Position numbers and translations under genes: made by a program
Notes under the pieces: generated by a model
What the model was told of the DNA's origin: nothing
Databases searched by the model: none
The model's input: only the letters and a program-made list of their open reading frames with translations
Assembly (NCBI RefSeq): GCF_027595985.1
Contig: NC_073308.1
Coordinates: 13,732,511-13,796,510 of the forward strand
Length of the DNA: 64,000 nt
Origin: Sorex araneus
Taxonomy: Eukaryota > Chordata > Mammalia > Eulipotyphla > Soricidae
Direction of reading: 5' to 3'
Shown: in pieces, positions 28,909-40,562 of the stretch
How the letters are laid out: every line of letters begins with the position of its first letter
Position numbering within the stretch: position 1 is the stretch's first letter

Positions 28909-29536
28909 ACAGAAGAGACATCAGACAGCGCCCTGGGTCTGTCTGGGTCCCCCTTCCCTCTCTGGGAACTGGGCACAGCTTGTTGATGGAAGGAAGGTCC
29001 CCCTGCCTCGCTCCCGTGCCATGGTGGAGAAGGCTAGCAGGTCATGGCAAACCTGTGCCCCAGGTGGGGACTCCACGGACCACACACCACAGGTTGCCAT
29101 CACTGGGGTTGTTGGGAGATGCTAGGGGTCTCGGGAGCCTGGCGCAGAATCAGTCTCTAAACTGGGCCATTGTGAGGTCCTAAGGAACTGTGATAGACCG
29201 TGGTTTTCTTTTTGGTGGGTGTCCAAGCAGTGCTCAGGGGTCCCCGGGCCCCCTTCCGCCATGCATGGCCCACCTGGCAGGTGGTTGGGTGCTTCTAAAC
29301 ATCAAAGTCGCCAGTCACCAGTCACTGTGCTGATGTGAGGGGTTCTCAGGGGGCATGCAGTGCTGGCACCCAAACTTGGTCCTCTTGGGTCCTTACAGAC
29401 GGCAGACACGCACCTTTGACCCTTGAGTTATCTTCCAGGCCCTAGATTCCTTTCTTATTATTTATAACTCAGTCACTATAAACTTAGATGGGATGTATTA
29501 GCAGTTTTGTACAGATTCAGAGGAATGCACCTATCT
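28909..29536 (-). repeat. Inverted, permuted duplicate (copy B)
   Basis: 28909-29144 is the reverse complement of 26182-25946, and 29145-29536 is the reverse complement of 27064-26673. A plain inverted repeat would show these in the opposite order. The internal junction 'gagcctggcgcagaatcagt' fuses the two outer ends of copy A with at most one extra base. Copy B is bounded on the right by a CCCTCT tract. Confidence 0.9.
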
Positions 29537-29544
29537 TTTATCCA

Positions 29545-29830
29545 GGGTTCTCCCTCTCCCTCTTTTTCCCTCTCCCTCTCTCTCCCTCTCTCTCCCTCTC
29601 CCTCCCTCTTCTTCTCTCTCTCCCTCTCTCTCCTCTCCCTCTCCCTCTCTCTTTCCCTCTCTCTCTCTCCCTCTCTTCTCTCCCTCTCCCTCTTTCTCTC
29701 TCCCTCTCCCTCCCTCTTCTTCTCTCTCTCCCTCTCTCTGTCTCTCTGCCCCCTTTCTTCTCCTCCAGCCCTCCCTCTCCCTTTTTCTCCTTCTCCCCCC
29801 ATCACCTCTCATCTCTCCCTTTTCCTTCTA
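29545..29830 (+). repeat. (CCCTCT)n polypyrimidine tract
   Basis: Irregular CCCTCT/CTCTCC repeat abutting copy B. It is low complexity on both strands. Confidence 0.95.
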
Positions 29831-30454
29831 CTTCCTTGCTGCCTCAACTTAAACTGTGAAGAGTAGCTTTTTTTCCTTTTTTGGAGCCCAAGATACTTCC
29901 TTTTCCTTAGCCCTTTCTGGAGCACAGGATGAAATCAGCAGAATCCAGACAAATATTGACAACAGACTAACTCTAGCACAGTCATTTATTTTCAAAGAAA
30001 CTCTAAAATTCTGTTTTTCCTTCAGTCACAAGTACAGGTTGTTTGTCCGCAAGTTCCTGTATTTATGTTATTTATGTTTTGAGATGCTGCATCCATATAG
30101 CTCACAGTCCAGAGACACAAAATAATATGTGGGGTGAGAACTCTCCCTTGGTGCCCAGCCCTCTGTCCAGCCAGTCTTCCCAGAGACTGTGGCTGGCTGC
30201 TCATATTTTTCAGAAATAGTCTCTGAACATCCAGGTCTGCAGTCCTTCATCCAAAACCCTTGGGGACAGATGGGTTTTAGAACCGAGAAATTTCCAGATT
30301 TTAGGCAGGTGTGTGCAACATGCATTCCAGACTCCCCTCAATGGGCTTGGCCCTTCACCAGGTCTTAAGCATTTAAATTCCGCATGCAAGCAAGTATCCC
30401 TTTACTCCAGGGAAGCAGGAGAGCGGATCCCTCCGGGCTCATAGCGTAAGGTAT
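29831..30454. other. Unassigned intergenic stretch
   Basis: AT-richer unique-looking DNA; no gene recognised. Confidence 0.4.
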
Positions 30455-30580
30455 CCATGCTGTCACACTGCAGCACTGTCTTCTCATCCTGTTGTTCATT
30501 GATTTGCTTGAGCGGGCACCAGTAACATCTCCATTGTGAGACTTGGTACTGTTTTTGGCATTCAAACACGCCACGCCAAC
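30455..30580 (-). mobile_element. Long-body SINE variant, truncated
   Basis: Minus-strand body 'tgttgttcattgatttgctt', 'gagcgggcaccagtaacatc' and 'gtactgtttttggcattcaa'. The head is missing and the end is CACTG-rich rather than T-rich. Confidence 0.75.
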
Positions 30581-30612
30581 AGGAATAAATTCACACTAAC
30601 AGGGATAAAGCA

Positions 30613-30778
30613 AGGCCAGAGAAGCAGAACAGGAGGGAAGGAACTACCATGCATGCTGCCAACCCAAGTTCACTCCCGGGCCCCATACATAATCCCCCGA
30701 GGTGCTCCCGGGCTCACTCCTGAGCACAGCTCAAGAGCGCCTGAGCACCTCTGTGGGTGGCCGAAACCCCAAAGAGAG
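30613..30778 (+). mobile_element. SOR-type SINE, diverged
   Basis: 'aggccagagaagcagaacag' to 'tgtgggtggccgaaacccca', with several indels. Confidence 0.65.
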
Positions 30779-31037
30779 GAAAGCAAGACTAAAATGACTT
30801 CACAGTCTTTCAGCTCTAGTTTTGCTGTCGTATAGATTTGCCACGGGCCAAAGGAAAACTCTGATCTTCAGCCTGCTGGCATGTGCGATTGTGAAGAGGC
30901 TGTGGGCTAAACAAACATGCAGGTACAGAGGCCCTCAACCAACACAGGTTTGAACTGTGTGGTCCACTTAGGTTCATTTGTTTTTTCAATAACGAAAACA
31001 TGTTTGGAGATTTGAAACAATTTTTTAAAGTCATAGA

Positions 31038-31211
31038 TGGGGGTGGAGCAATAGTACCATGGGCAGGGCACGTGCCTTCACACGGCTGACCTGGGATCGA
31101 TCCCAGGACCCCATATGGTCCCCTGAGCCCTGCCAGGAGTGACCCCTGACTACAGAGCCAGGAGTAAGCCCTGAACACTGCCTGGTGTGGCCAAAAAAAA
31201 CAAATAATAAT
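31038..31211 (+). mobile_element. SOR-type SINE
   Basis: Full-length; B-box 'gggatcgatcccagg', ending in A-run then AAT units. Confidence 0.9.
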
Positions 31212-31380
31212 AGTTATAAAGTAAAACAACTAAAAGTCACAGATGAACCACATAGCCTAAAGGTAACAAAAAAAGGGAAAATAGCATATTATGAATACAT
31301 AACAATTAATTTGGTAATTGTATCACTTCCTGCCATAAAATATACACAAACCGTTATTATAAAATGTTAAAATTTGGGAA

Positions 31381-31460
31381 ACAAGCTTGTGTTCCTGTGG
31401 CAGAACATTTGCCTCACATGTGTGACACCCTGGGTTTGATCCCCAGGACCACACACAGAT
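31381..31460 (+). mobile_element. tRNA-like SINE head fragment
   Basis: 'gcagaacatttgcctcacat' and B-box 'tgggtttgatccccagg', with no SOR body after it. Confidence 0.45.
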
Positions 31461-31567
31461 TCACACAAGAAGATTTTTTTAAGTTAAAATGTATTAGAAT
31501 TCATATGCATGAAGACTTACAGTCCACACGTGGTGTCACTCACAGCCAGGAAATGTGAGTGGGTCCC

Positions 31568-31684
31568 AGGAGAGGGCTTAAGGGCTGGGCACACGCTTTG
31601 CCTGCAGGAGGCCTGGGTTGATCTAGGCTCTACGGGTAAGAACACCTCCCCCAGCACCACTGAGTGTCACCACTCAAAAAAAAA
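31568..31684 (+). mobile_element. SOR-type SINE fragment with A-tail
   Basis: 'cacacgctttgcctgcagga', 'ctgggttgatctaggctcta' and 'caccactgagtgtcaccact' followed by an A-run. The head and middle are deleted. Confidence 0.6.
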
Positions 31685-31981
31685 ATGAGGTTTTTTTTCA
31701 AGCAAGAAAATAATTTACATTCAAACCTATTGAGTGTCTTCGAGAATGAGAGACTAAGAAACTGTCTCCCAGTTGCTGGGGCTGTCACTGGCGGGCGGGC
31801 CCCTCTCCCTCAGGCAGCGTCCCAGAGCGAAGGCTGGCAGGAGCAGGCAGGTGGGGTAGGAAACAGACCTTTTTGTCTAAATCCTGCGATAGATTGATGA
31901 GTCTGGACCACAAGTAAAGGTTGTCAGCTTTACTGAAAGTCTTCTGATGAAAAGGTCAGTCTCATTTTTAAAATGCCTTTG

Positions 31982-32160
31982 GGAGCTGGAGAGATAGTAC
32001 GGAGGGTAGGGCACTTGCTTCGAGTGTAGTGGACCTGGGTTTTATCCTGGGCATCCTGTATTGTCCCCTGAGCACCACCAGAACTGATCTCTAAGCACAG
32101 AGCCAGGAGTAACCCCTGAGCATCACTAGGTGTGACCTAAAACTCCCCCAAATTTAAAAA
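31982..32160 (+). mobile_element. SOR-type SINE, first of a tandem triplet
   Basis: Full-length, preceded by 'aaaatgccttt'. Confidence 0.85.
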
Positions 32161-32189
32161 TAATTAAATATTAATAATAAAATTCCTTT

Positions 32190-32347
32190 GGAGCCAGAGA
32201 GATAACACAGAGGATAAGACTTGCCTTGCATGTGGTTGACCCCAGTTCAACTTCCAGCACCCATAGATGGCCCCCCAAGTACCACCAGGAGTGACCCCTG
32301 ACCCCTGACCACCAGGTATGGCCAAAAACCAAAAATAAAATAAATAA
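32190..32347 (+). mobile_element. SOR-type SINE, second of a tandem triplet
   Basis: Preceded by 'aaaattccttt', the same target motif with one change. The body contains a local 'gacccct' duplication. Confidence 0.85.
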
Positions 32348-32355
32348 AATGCATC

Positions 32356-32537
32356 TGGGGGCAAAGAGATAGTAGTAAAGAGGGTACAGTTCCTCTTTTA
32401 CAAGACTGGCTCAGGTTCGATTCCAAGCAACGCAAATGGTCTTCCAAGCCCCACCAGGTGTGATCCCTGAGCTCAGAACCTGGGGAAGTTCTGCACACTG
32501 CTGGGTGTGGCCCCAAAACCAAAACTAATAAATAAAA
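32356..32537 (+). mobile_element. SOR-type SINE, third of a tandem triplet
   Basis: Preceded by 'aaaatgcatct' and followed by 'aaaatgccttc'. The head has a 'tagtagtaaagag' insertion. Confidence 0.85.
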
Positions 32538-33764
32538 TGCCTTCAGGGCAATATCTAAATTGGCACTTGACAAAATACTAGGGACCATGTGGACATAAAT
32601 TGACTATCACCCTCACATCACCCTCACCCAACTTGTCACTTGGAGTGTTTGTCCCCACCTTTCCAGAGTTAACAGTCACGGACAAGACAAAAATGGATCT
32701 TGGAGACCTTTGCAGAGGTCCAGAAAAGTGACTGGTGAGGGAGAAACTGCAAGGTTCTGAGCATGGCCCAGGAAAGACCCCTCACACAGACAGAACACCA
32801 CCGAGATGCTGGAGTTCACAACCACGAATTAGCTGGCTTCCTCTCCTGCCAATTTTATTCATTTTTTAAGACAAACAGCATCTCTGATACAGGACAGGAT
32901 TAATAAAGCCTAAATGTGAGGGGGACAGCAGGTCTCACGCGGGAACACCGGCAGGGAGGGCTCTCTTCTCCCTGACTTGGGCCATTCAGCAACTTCAGCT
33001 TTCACTTGTCTCCACACCTAACACATTTTCCTGCCTGGACTTCGGTCACTCCCTACACAGGCCTCCTCTACCTAGATACTGAAACGTGCTTCCTGCCGGC
33101 TAAGGGCTCTGCTTACCCCAGGGCCCAGCTATTGCCCAGATGGATTTACTTGAGAATAGATTTGAAAGCATATTCATTCCTTCAGTCAGGCACCTTTCGA
33201 GAGGGTGACAAGTTAAATGCTGTGACTGCAACAGCTACTGACAGTTGTACTCAAGTGAAAACAAACTCACATGGGCAAAAATAGTACCCGAGAGCCATGT
33301 GGGGACAAGATCTGGTTAAAGGGTCTGTATTTCAACAGATGGAGCCTTAGTTTGAATGAGGAGCCCCGTCCTTTGTAAAACGGGAGGGGGTGGGGGGAAG
33401 GTCCAGGTGGTGCCAACACTTATGTGATGACGGAAACTTTTTATAAGAAAAACAAGGCACAGTTATAAACATAGTGTTGCCAGGACACTTCACATGTGAG
33501 TAAGAGTCCAAAACTCCCCTCCTTAGCTTCACTCCCAATCCACTCTGCACGGGGCTTAGTGGGGGTCAGCAAGATAGAGCTGTCTGGAAAGGGTGGTTCC
33601 TGGGGGCCACAGGTTTATGATTTAAAGGAGTAGAATCATGTCTAGAGGCTGGGTTCTTCTGTGGTGTCCAGCCCAGCCCCTTTCATGCTTCAGGATACAT
33701 GGGGTGTTCTCACAGGTGGTACCACGGCTCCCTGCACTCATAGTAGTCATAATGGTAATTAACA
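32538..33764. other. Unassigned intergenic stretch
   Basis: 1.2 kb without a recognisable young repeat. No exon-like signal that I can defend. Confidence 0.45.
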
Positions 33765-34021
33765 ATAATAACGCCAAGGCAGCACACACCTTCGAGCACT
33801 TTCTCAGTGTGCCAGACTGTGTTCTAAGTACTTTATGCATGCATACTGGGTGAATTTTCCTGAGAACTTCATGAAGTAGTTACTATTACTTTCATCCCCA
33901 TTTGAAAGATTAGGAAACTGAGGTAGAGGCAGAGATGAAATCATTGGCCAAGGCCAGACAGCAACAACATAAGGATTTGAACCCAGACAGGCTGGCTCCA
34001 GCAGCAAAGCTCATAACCACT
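33765..34021 (-). mobile_element. MIR, nearly full length
   Basis: 'cgagcactttctcagtgtgc', 'catttgaaagattaggaaac' and 'aaggatttgaacccagacag' follow the antisense MIR order over about 250 bases. Confidence 0.85.
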
Positions 34022-34280
34022 AATAGCAATAGCAGCCGACACTCAGGTCGTGATTACCTGTGCCAGCTGCTCTCCCAGGTGTCCACACGTACCAGCTCAA
34101 CTAATCCTTCCAGCTATTATTATCCCCATTTTACTGATGAGGCAAACAGAAAGGGCCAGCCACTCATCTCAGTCGTGTCTCGAGAAAGCTGCAGAAATGG
34201 AACAGAACGCAAAAGATTGTGTCCAGGGCCACAGTCTTGCACCCCCCGAGTTCGAGCTCCAGGCCCTGATCTGAGCAGGG
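34022..34280 (-). mobile_element. Second MIR in tandem
   Basis: 'tattatccccattttactga' and 'ccacagtcttgcaccccccg', 'agttcgagctccaggccctg' show a separate MIR directly after the first. Confidence 0.7.
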
Positions 34281-34419
34281 GCTTCGACTTGCGCCTCTCT
34301 CTCTGCCTCATATATATTGCAATATTGGAGAATTTTTATCAGCAATCAATAAGCAGTCACTGAAGCTGCTTCTAAACTAACCTTTCCTGAATCCGCCTGC
34401 CACAGAGGCGGGGCGCGGG

Positions 34420-34562
34420 GGGCGGGGTGGGGGTGGTGAGAGGGATACTGGGAACACTGGTGGTGGAGAATGGGCACTGGTGGTGGGATGGGTACTCGAT
34501 CATTGTATGACTGAAACAGAAGCATGAAAGTTTATAAGTCTGTAACTGTTAAAAAATAAAAA
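34420..34562 (+). mobile_element. L1 3' end
   Basis: 'ggaacactggtggtggagaa', 'tgggtactcgatcattgtat' and 'agtttataagtctgtaactg' followed by an A-rich tail. 5'-truncated. Confidence 0.8.
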
Positions 34563-34566
34563 ATAG

Positions 34567-34740
34567 GGGCTGGAGCAATAGCACAGCGGGTAGGGCGTTT
34601 ACCTTGCACGAAGCCGACCCAGGTTCGATTCCCAGCATTCCATATGATCCCCTGAACACTGCCAGGGGTGATTCCTGAGTGCAGAGCCAGAGCCAGGAGT
34701 AACCCCTGTGCATTGCCGGGTGTGACCCAAAAAGCAAATT
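34567..34740 (+). mobile_element. Young SOR-type SINE on an L1 tail
   Basis: Near-consensus, with a duplicated 'agagcc' in the body, inserted at the A-tail of the L1 fragment. A (TTAA)n run follows. Confidence 0.9.
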
Positions 34741-34777
34741 AATTAATTAATTAATTAAAAAAATTTTTTAATTCCTG

Positions 34778-34965
34778 GGGCCTGAGTGATAGTACAGCAG
34801 GTAGGGTACTTGCCTTGGACACAACCAACCTGGGTTCAATCCCTGGCATCCCATAGCCTTCCCCTACCCCCACGCCCAAGCACCACCAGGAGTAATTTCT
34901 CTGCAGAACTAGGAGTAATCCCTGAGTATTGCCGGATGTGACCCAAAAGCCAAAAACAAATTTAA
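34778..34965 (+). mobile_element. SOR-type SINE
   Basis: Full-length, with an inserted C-rich stretch after 'atcccatagcc'. Confidence 0.85.
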
Positions 34966-34991
34966 AAAACTAAAATTAAATATCCCTTCCT

Positions 34992-35156
34992 GAGGCCAGA
35001 GAGAGAGCTCAACAGCCTGAGCCTACATGCTGCATGCAGGAGACTTGAGTTTGAGCTTCTGCAACACGTGATCCCCTGAGCACCATGAAGAGCAACCTCA
35101 GAGCACTGAGACAAGAGTACTCCCCTGAGCACCACTGGATGTGACCCCACACCAAA
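34992..35156 (+). mobile_element. SOR-type SINE, diverged
   Basis: 'gaggccagagagagagctca' to 'tggatgtgaccccacaccaa'; B-box eroded ('tgagtttgagcttctgc'). Confidence 0.7.
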
Positions 35157-35208
35157 ATGATGATCATCGTATAAACTTTCCTGAATTGTACAAAAGTCCT
35201 ATTCTAAG

Positions 35209-35455
35209 TTCACTGTCACTGTCACTGTCATCCCGTTGCTCATCAATTTGCTCGAGCGGGCACCAGTAACGTCTCTCATTGTGAGACTTGTTGTTACTGT
35301 TTTTGGCATATCGAATATGCCACGGGTAGCTTGCCAGGCTCTGCTATGCGGGCGAGATACTCTCGGTAACTTGCTGGGCTCTCCAAGAGGGGCAGAGGAA
35401 TCTAACACGGGTCGGCCGTGTGAACGTTGAATGCCCTACCGCTGTGCTATCGCTA
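35209..35455 (-). mobile_element. Full-length long-body SINE with (CAGTGA)n tail
   Basis: Reading the minus strand, a tRNA-like head ('agcgatagcacagcggtagg') joins the alternative body and ends in CAGTGA hexamers (plus strand 'cactgtcactgtcactgtca') instead of A-tail. 'taagttca' flanks both sides as target-site duplicate. Confidence 0.85.
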
Positions 35456-36629
35456 AGTTCATTGTATAAAATCTGGAAAACACAGAAAACCTCCAAGAAG
35501 AAATGCAAGTCATCTTTGCCCCGGCAGGGATAACCTCCGTGAACATCTTGGTGACTTTCCAGCTACTCTTACCAAACCCACTCTCTGTCCTGTGTCGTAA
35601 CCTCCCTCTCCCTCACTTATCAATACATCGCAAACGTTTTCCCATGTCCTTACATTTTCTTCTGCAATTTCCAGAGGACTCATCTGTGATTGCTCAACTG
35701 TCCCACTCAGGGGGCAGCAGTGATCTCCCCGTGTCCCTGCAGGCGGTGCCCCCACTCACCGCTCTCCCTCCCTAGCACGCACCTCATGCTCTCCTCCACC
35801 TCCCGGCATCTCTGGGCGGCTCGTGGCGCTTTCTCTGCCTTTCCTCGTGGGTCAGGGTTGTTTCCGGTCCTGCCGAGGCCACATCCCCCTCCTTCTCAGG
35901 CCCTCGGCCTCCTCGGAGTACTCTGCACCTTCTCTCAGCCACATTCAAAACTCCCCCTGTCTTGCCCTGTTCCCATAGGACTTGCGGGAAACAACCCGAT
36001 TCCCTCAGCAAGCTGGCATTGGGCAAGGTCTGTTGCAATCCTGTGTGCTGGGAGTTGGTGCCAGTGGAGGTGCTGGAGGCAGCAGTGGGCGCCCCTCCCA
36101 GGGGTACAGGTGCATTCCCAGGGGGGCTGCCCAGACACCATGCCTTTCCCCGGACGGGTCTCTCCTGGGGGTAACTGAGCGACCAGACAGGGCCTGCGAG
36201 AGCTCTTCTGGGGCTTCAGTCCCAACCAGGAGACAAGATCCACCTCTCCCACCTGGCCGGGCGGCCCAGGCCCCACTAGGCCCAAATGAAAGGCTTTTGA
36301 AGATGGTGGTGGCTCAAAACAGGTGGCTTCATTCCAGCTACAGCGTCTCGGCTGGAATGGGGAGGGGGTGGGGGGAGGAGGGCTGTGCCCTAGCCAGGGG
36401 GAGCAGGGGAGACTGGGTAGGGGAAACAGGAGCTGGATTTCTCCCAAATTCACTGCGCCTGGCCTGTGCGCGCCCGCGTCTCCCACACCGTCCGGGGCTG
36501 TGTGAGGCTCAGCAGGTCAGCTCAGCAAAGGCACGTGCCAGGCGCGAACCCCGCCAGGCGTGTGGCGAGGCACCTCTGCCTGTCCTTTATTGTGGGAGGC
36601 GCTGACAGCAACTTCATCTGCTCCTCTTA
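35456..36629. other. Unassigned, moderately GC-rich stretch
   Basis: It contains small CpG-rich patches (36460-36560) and several 160-207 codon frames on both strands, none with recognisable protein features. Confidence 0.4.
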
Positions 36630-36778
36630 TTGCTTATTTGGGGGCCATGGAGGTTATCCCTGGCTCTGCATTCGGAACTCCTGGCAGGCTCGGGAGACCA
36701 TGATGGATGCCAGAGATTCAACCTGGGTCAGACTCCTCAAGGCAAACGTCCTACCTGCTGTCCTACCACTCTGGCCCA
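36630..36778 (-). mobile_element. SOR-type SINE, diverged
   Basis: 'ggttatccctggctctgcat' to 'ctgctgtcctaccactctgg'. Confidence 0.7.
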
Positions 36779-38275
36779 CAGCTTCATTTGCAAGGCATCT
36801 CCTCCCCAGGCACATTTCCCCACAGGCAAGTGAGGAGCTCAGTACTCGGCTGCAGCGGGCCCCTTAGCCTGGGCCCCGGCCCTCCATCCTCCTGCCTCTG
36901 CCCAGCGCAGTGCTGATGGTACTGTGGGTATTTCTTGGAGGCCCCGGCCTGTTCATTGCTCAAGTGAGCCATGTGTGGGGCTTACTCCAGGGACTGCCAG
37001 CGTACAGAGAGGTTTCCCAGGGCTCAGGCTGCCCAGGGGGTGTCCGAGGGCCATGCAGGTCTGGTGTGGTTGTCTCTGTCTGAAGAGTTCCAGGTAAGGC
37101 CAGGGTGCTGAGCTGAGTGTTATGTGTGTTATCCATGTTTGTGCACACTTAGTGAGGTGTGGATTTATTGGCACACTGGATCTTGTGTGCCGAGTGTGTG
37201 TTGACAAGCTTGAAGATGTGCGCTTGTAAGATGTGTGGCAAAAGATGCTGGATTCAGGACCGTGTGGGGAGTGGACACCCGGCATAGAGGTGCAATGAAA
37301 GCTTCCCCCAGGGGAGGTTGAAGGGAGGGTTGAAGTTGTGGAGTTTCTATTTGGTGTCATTTGTGGGAGGAGGGGACAGTGTGTCACTGTGTGCTCACCC
37401 ATCTCAGGCCGTGGTGCATGTCTGTAATGTGTGTCTTGTGCGGTGGGTGCTGGGTGCTGGGTGTTTGCTGAGCCTGGAGAGCACAGCATCCTGAGCCTCG
37501 GAGACGAGCCCCACTGTGCGGCATTTGCCAGGATGCAGAGACGGGCAGGGCAGCAGAGCCCAGGGGCATCCTGGCAAGTAGAACACGCCCAGCGCTGGGA
37601 GGGGACTGCAGTGCCCCCCCCCCCCCAACACACATACACACCGGGCCTGAGCCCTGCAAAGCCTGGCAGACTGACTGGCTCTTATTGGGTCCTGTTGATG
37701 GAACTCAGAGCCCTGCCTGTCCGTGTCCCCAGTGCCCAAACAGGCTTCTAGGAAAACACCAGAGGAAAATAAAACTCGCTGTGTAGCATGACCCCGACTT
37801 GCCCCCCAGATTCGATGGAGAGATGCCAAAAAATCTCTTCTAAGATTTTGCCGAATTGCTCCACGTGATGGAAAGAGAAGTTGGATTTAGTGCCGTGCAA
37901 ACAAGTTGGAAGAATGAAGATGTTAGATAAGCTTGAATGGCATAATACGATACTTACCAGAGGGTATGTAGTTGAATTATAAAGACGCTAATTGTCCTAA
38001 ATTATATTTAATACCTATTGTGGAGTGAAGGATTGACATCTCTTTTAAACTCCACATGGTCACACTTCAGATGGGCTTTTGGTGGGAACTACGCCTCATC
38101 CATCTTCTCCTTCCTGCCCCTTTTTTCTCTCTCGTCTTAGATCATTTCTTCCTCTTCTAGAAGCCATATTTTCCTCTGTGTTTGAGTTATTACACTTAAC
38201 CATGGAATTACTTTTATGCAGCTTAGAACTAGCTGGATATGGCAATTTTATATGTTTGATCCAAATTTATTTTAG
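36779..38275. other. Unassigned intergenic stretch
   Basis: 1.5 kb without a recognisable young repeat; a C-run is at 37615-37626. The 228-codon frame (36953-37639, minus) is biased and has no domain that I know. AT-rich part 37850-38260. Confidence 0.4.
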
Positions 38276-38560
38276 TGATTTGGGGGGCTCTTGGGGGGCT
38301 GGGGTACTCGGAAGCTACTCTCAGCTAGGTGCTTAGGCTGAAGGCTTGTGAGGGGTCCTGAGGGCTGCACCGGAACCCCTGTGTGAAACACGCCCTTGAA
38401 CCTGTCGAGCCTTCTCTCCAGCACATCAATCTAATTTGGGAAAAGTTGTTTTTTTTTTCTCCTTCTTTTCTTAGTTTTGGGACCACACCCAGCATTGCTA
38501 GGGCGGTGCCAATCCAGGGCCTGCATGAGCTCTAGCCCTTTGAGTCATCCCGTCTGTCCT
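38276..38560 (-). mobile_element. Two degenerate SINE fragments
   Basis: 'gggaccacacccagcattgc' (38477) with 'tagccctttgagtcatcccg' is a deleted copy; the preceding 38276-38421 part is only suggestive. Confidence 0.45.
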
Positions 38561-38865
38561 GGAAAGCTTTTTTATATTACAAGGGAGTTGTTTATATTTG
38601 ATTAAGGTTGTGGGAAGCTTGAAATGCAGACTGCTTGGAGCAGAAGAGGTGGCATGAGCTGTGATTGTTAACTTATTCAAGAATCTTGCTGGCCAGCCTT
38701 TAGACTCTTCGTGGCTGAAATTGACCATAGAGTAATGATAACACAGAAACCGGCTCTCCTTTGGGACCCAGTTTACCACTCTTTCTTGTTTGGTTTATCT
38801 TAGACCAAGTGAAATCAACTCCCCAGAGCCACATCCATTTCCCCAAACAGAAACTGAGCCTCTGC

Positions 38866-39035
38866 TTGGAGCTAGCGCAAAGGGCTGTGCACTTGCTCTG
38901 CAGACAGGAGCTCCGGTTTCATCCCCAGCACCACAGGGTCCTCTGAGTATGGCCGGGCTAACTTGGGAGCACTGAGCCGGGTGTAGCTCTCCCTCTACCC
39001 CCACCCCTGCTCCACCAGGTATGGCCCAAAAACCA
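38866..39035 (+). mobile_element. SOR-type SINE, diverged
   Basis: 'gcacttgctctgcagacagg', B-box 'ccggtttcatccccagca', end 'caggtatggcccaaaaacca'. Confidence 0.65.
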
Positions 39036-39222
39036 AATAAGGAAGTAACTAAATAAACGGAGACCAGGAAAGGGAAGTTATGAGGTGACCTACAAGCTCA
39101 GAGCTGGTGGGAGAAAATAGTGGAAACTGAGGAATGAGGTGTTGTGTGGCAGAGTGTGGGTTAATCCCCACTGATACTTGGGCATGTACCACAGGCCACG
39201 CGCCGTTTGGAGCACTTGGTAT

Positions 39223-39404
39223 GTGGTTTTGTCTGTCTTGGGGCCATACCCAGTAGTGCTTGAAGTTTACTACTGGCTCTGTCAGGGATCACTTCCGGAT
39301 CACTCCTGGCAGGCTCAGGGGACCATGTGGGATGCCAGGGAACCCACGCCTGGCCAGCTACACGAAGGCGAAGGCTCTACCAGCTATATTATCATGCTCG
39401 CCCC
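39223..39404 (-). mobile_element. SOR-type SINE with target-site duplication
   Basis: Minus-strand copy flanked by 'cacttggtatgtg' on both sides, despite considerable divergence. Confidence 0.85.
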
Positions 39405-40386
39405 AACACTTGGTATGTGTTAGCCCACAGAAGCTTTCTTAGGTGGAGGTTATCAACGTCACCAGTTTGCAGGCAGAGGAGCCAGCCCTGGAGGCCTTGA
39501 TCTGAGCAGGGCTGTATGGCTCAGGAGTTGAAGAGCTTAATTTTGGCCAGGGAAAGTGCTCTTGACTCCCATGCTGCAACCCCCAAATCACGGCACATGG
39601 CAGCGACAAGGGTCCCCTCCTGCTCACAGGCCACGTGGCTATACATGCTTCCTGAGCTTCACTCTGGGACTCGGGCCTGGGCATCACCCTAGAGAAGAAC
39701 GCGCTGTGGGTACTGTGTGCTGAGTCTTGGTAAACATCTGGTCACCTTCCACTGACTGGAGTGTGTCACATGACTAAGCTTGAATCAGTGGGGGCTGGGA
39801 AACAGACCCCCCCTGCCCCCCGGCAGCGATGGTCACACGCAGGGCCTGCATGGTAATGAATCACTGGAAACTGTTGGAGGTTTCTCCGAAGCTGACCCAG
39901 AGTCAGGGCTGGGTGGGCTTTGGGGAGGAAGTGTTCTGGAGTGGGGGTGCAGGACTGGGAGGAAACGAAGCTAAGGAACACTATAATTTCAGGCAAAGTC
40001 CTAAAAACCCCCATCCACAGGGTTTTCAGGACTGTAAATTATACCTCCGAGTTTAGCCCGATCCAAGGGCGGAGTGAGGCTTTCATATTCCACAGCTGTC
40101 AATCATTGGATTTAGGATGGCTCCAAGGGGACACGAGCCGCCGAGAAGTTTTGGTTTTTTGAACCTGTGCGCAGCAGCTGTGGGAGCCCTGAGGCCATCC
40201 TTCAGAAGAGTCGCCAGAACCGGGCTCTAAGCAAATGATACAGAAATTGGGAGAGGGAACCAATGTTGAACAGAGATCTGGAGAGATCCAGGCAGAACCC
40301 CGTCACGCGCGCACAGGGGTATTAGCGCCACTTCCCGCACTGCTTCTATTTCACACTGCCTTACTCCCATCTCAAAGGTATGGCAT
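39405..40386. other. Unassigned intergenic stretch
   Basis: No repeat recognised. 40000-40170 ('gtcaatcattggatttagga') looks unlike repeat DNA and would be worth a conservation check. Confidence 0.4.
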
Positions 40387-40562
40387 TGGGCTGGAGCAAT
40401 AGCACAGCGGGTAGGGCGTTTGCCTTGCACTCAGCCAACCCGGGTTCGATTCCCAGCATCCCATATGGTCCCCTGAGCACCGCCAGGAATGATTCCTGAG
40501 TGCAGAGCCAGGAGTAACTCCTGAGCATCGCCGGGTGTGACCCAAAAAGAAAAAAAAAATCA
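40387..40562 (+). mobile_element. Young full-length SOR-type SINE
   Basis: Near-consensus, flanked by 'tcaaaggtatggc' on both sides. Confidence 0.95.

Noticed and set aside
29531..29866. Ser/Leu/Pro- or Arg/Glu-rich frames of 90-125 codons
   Set aside because: Translations of the CCCTCT polypyrimidine tract.
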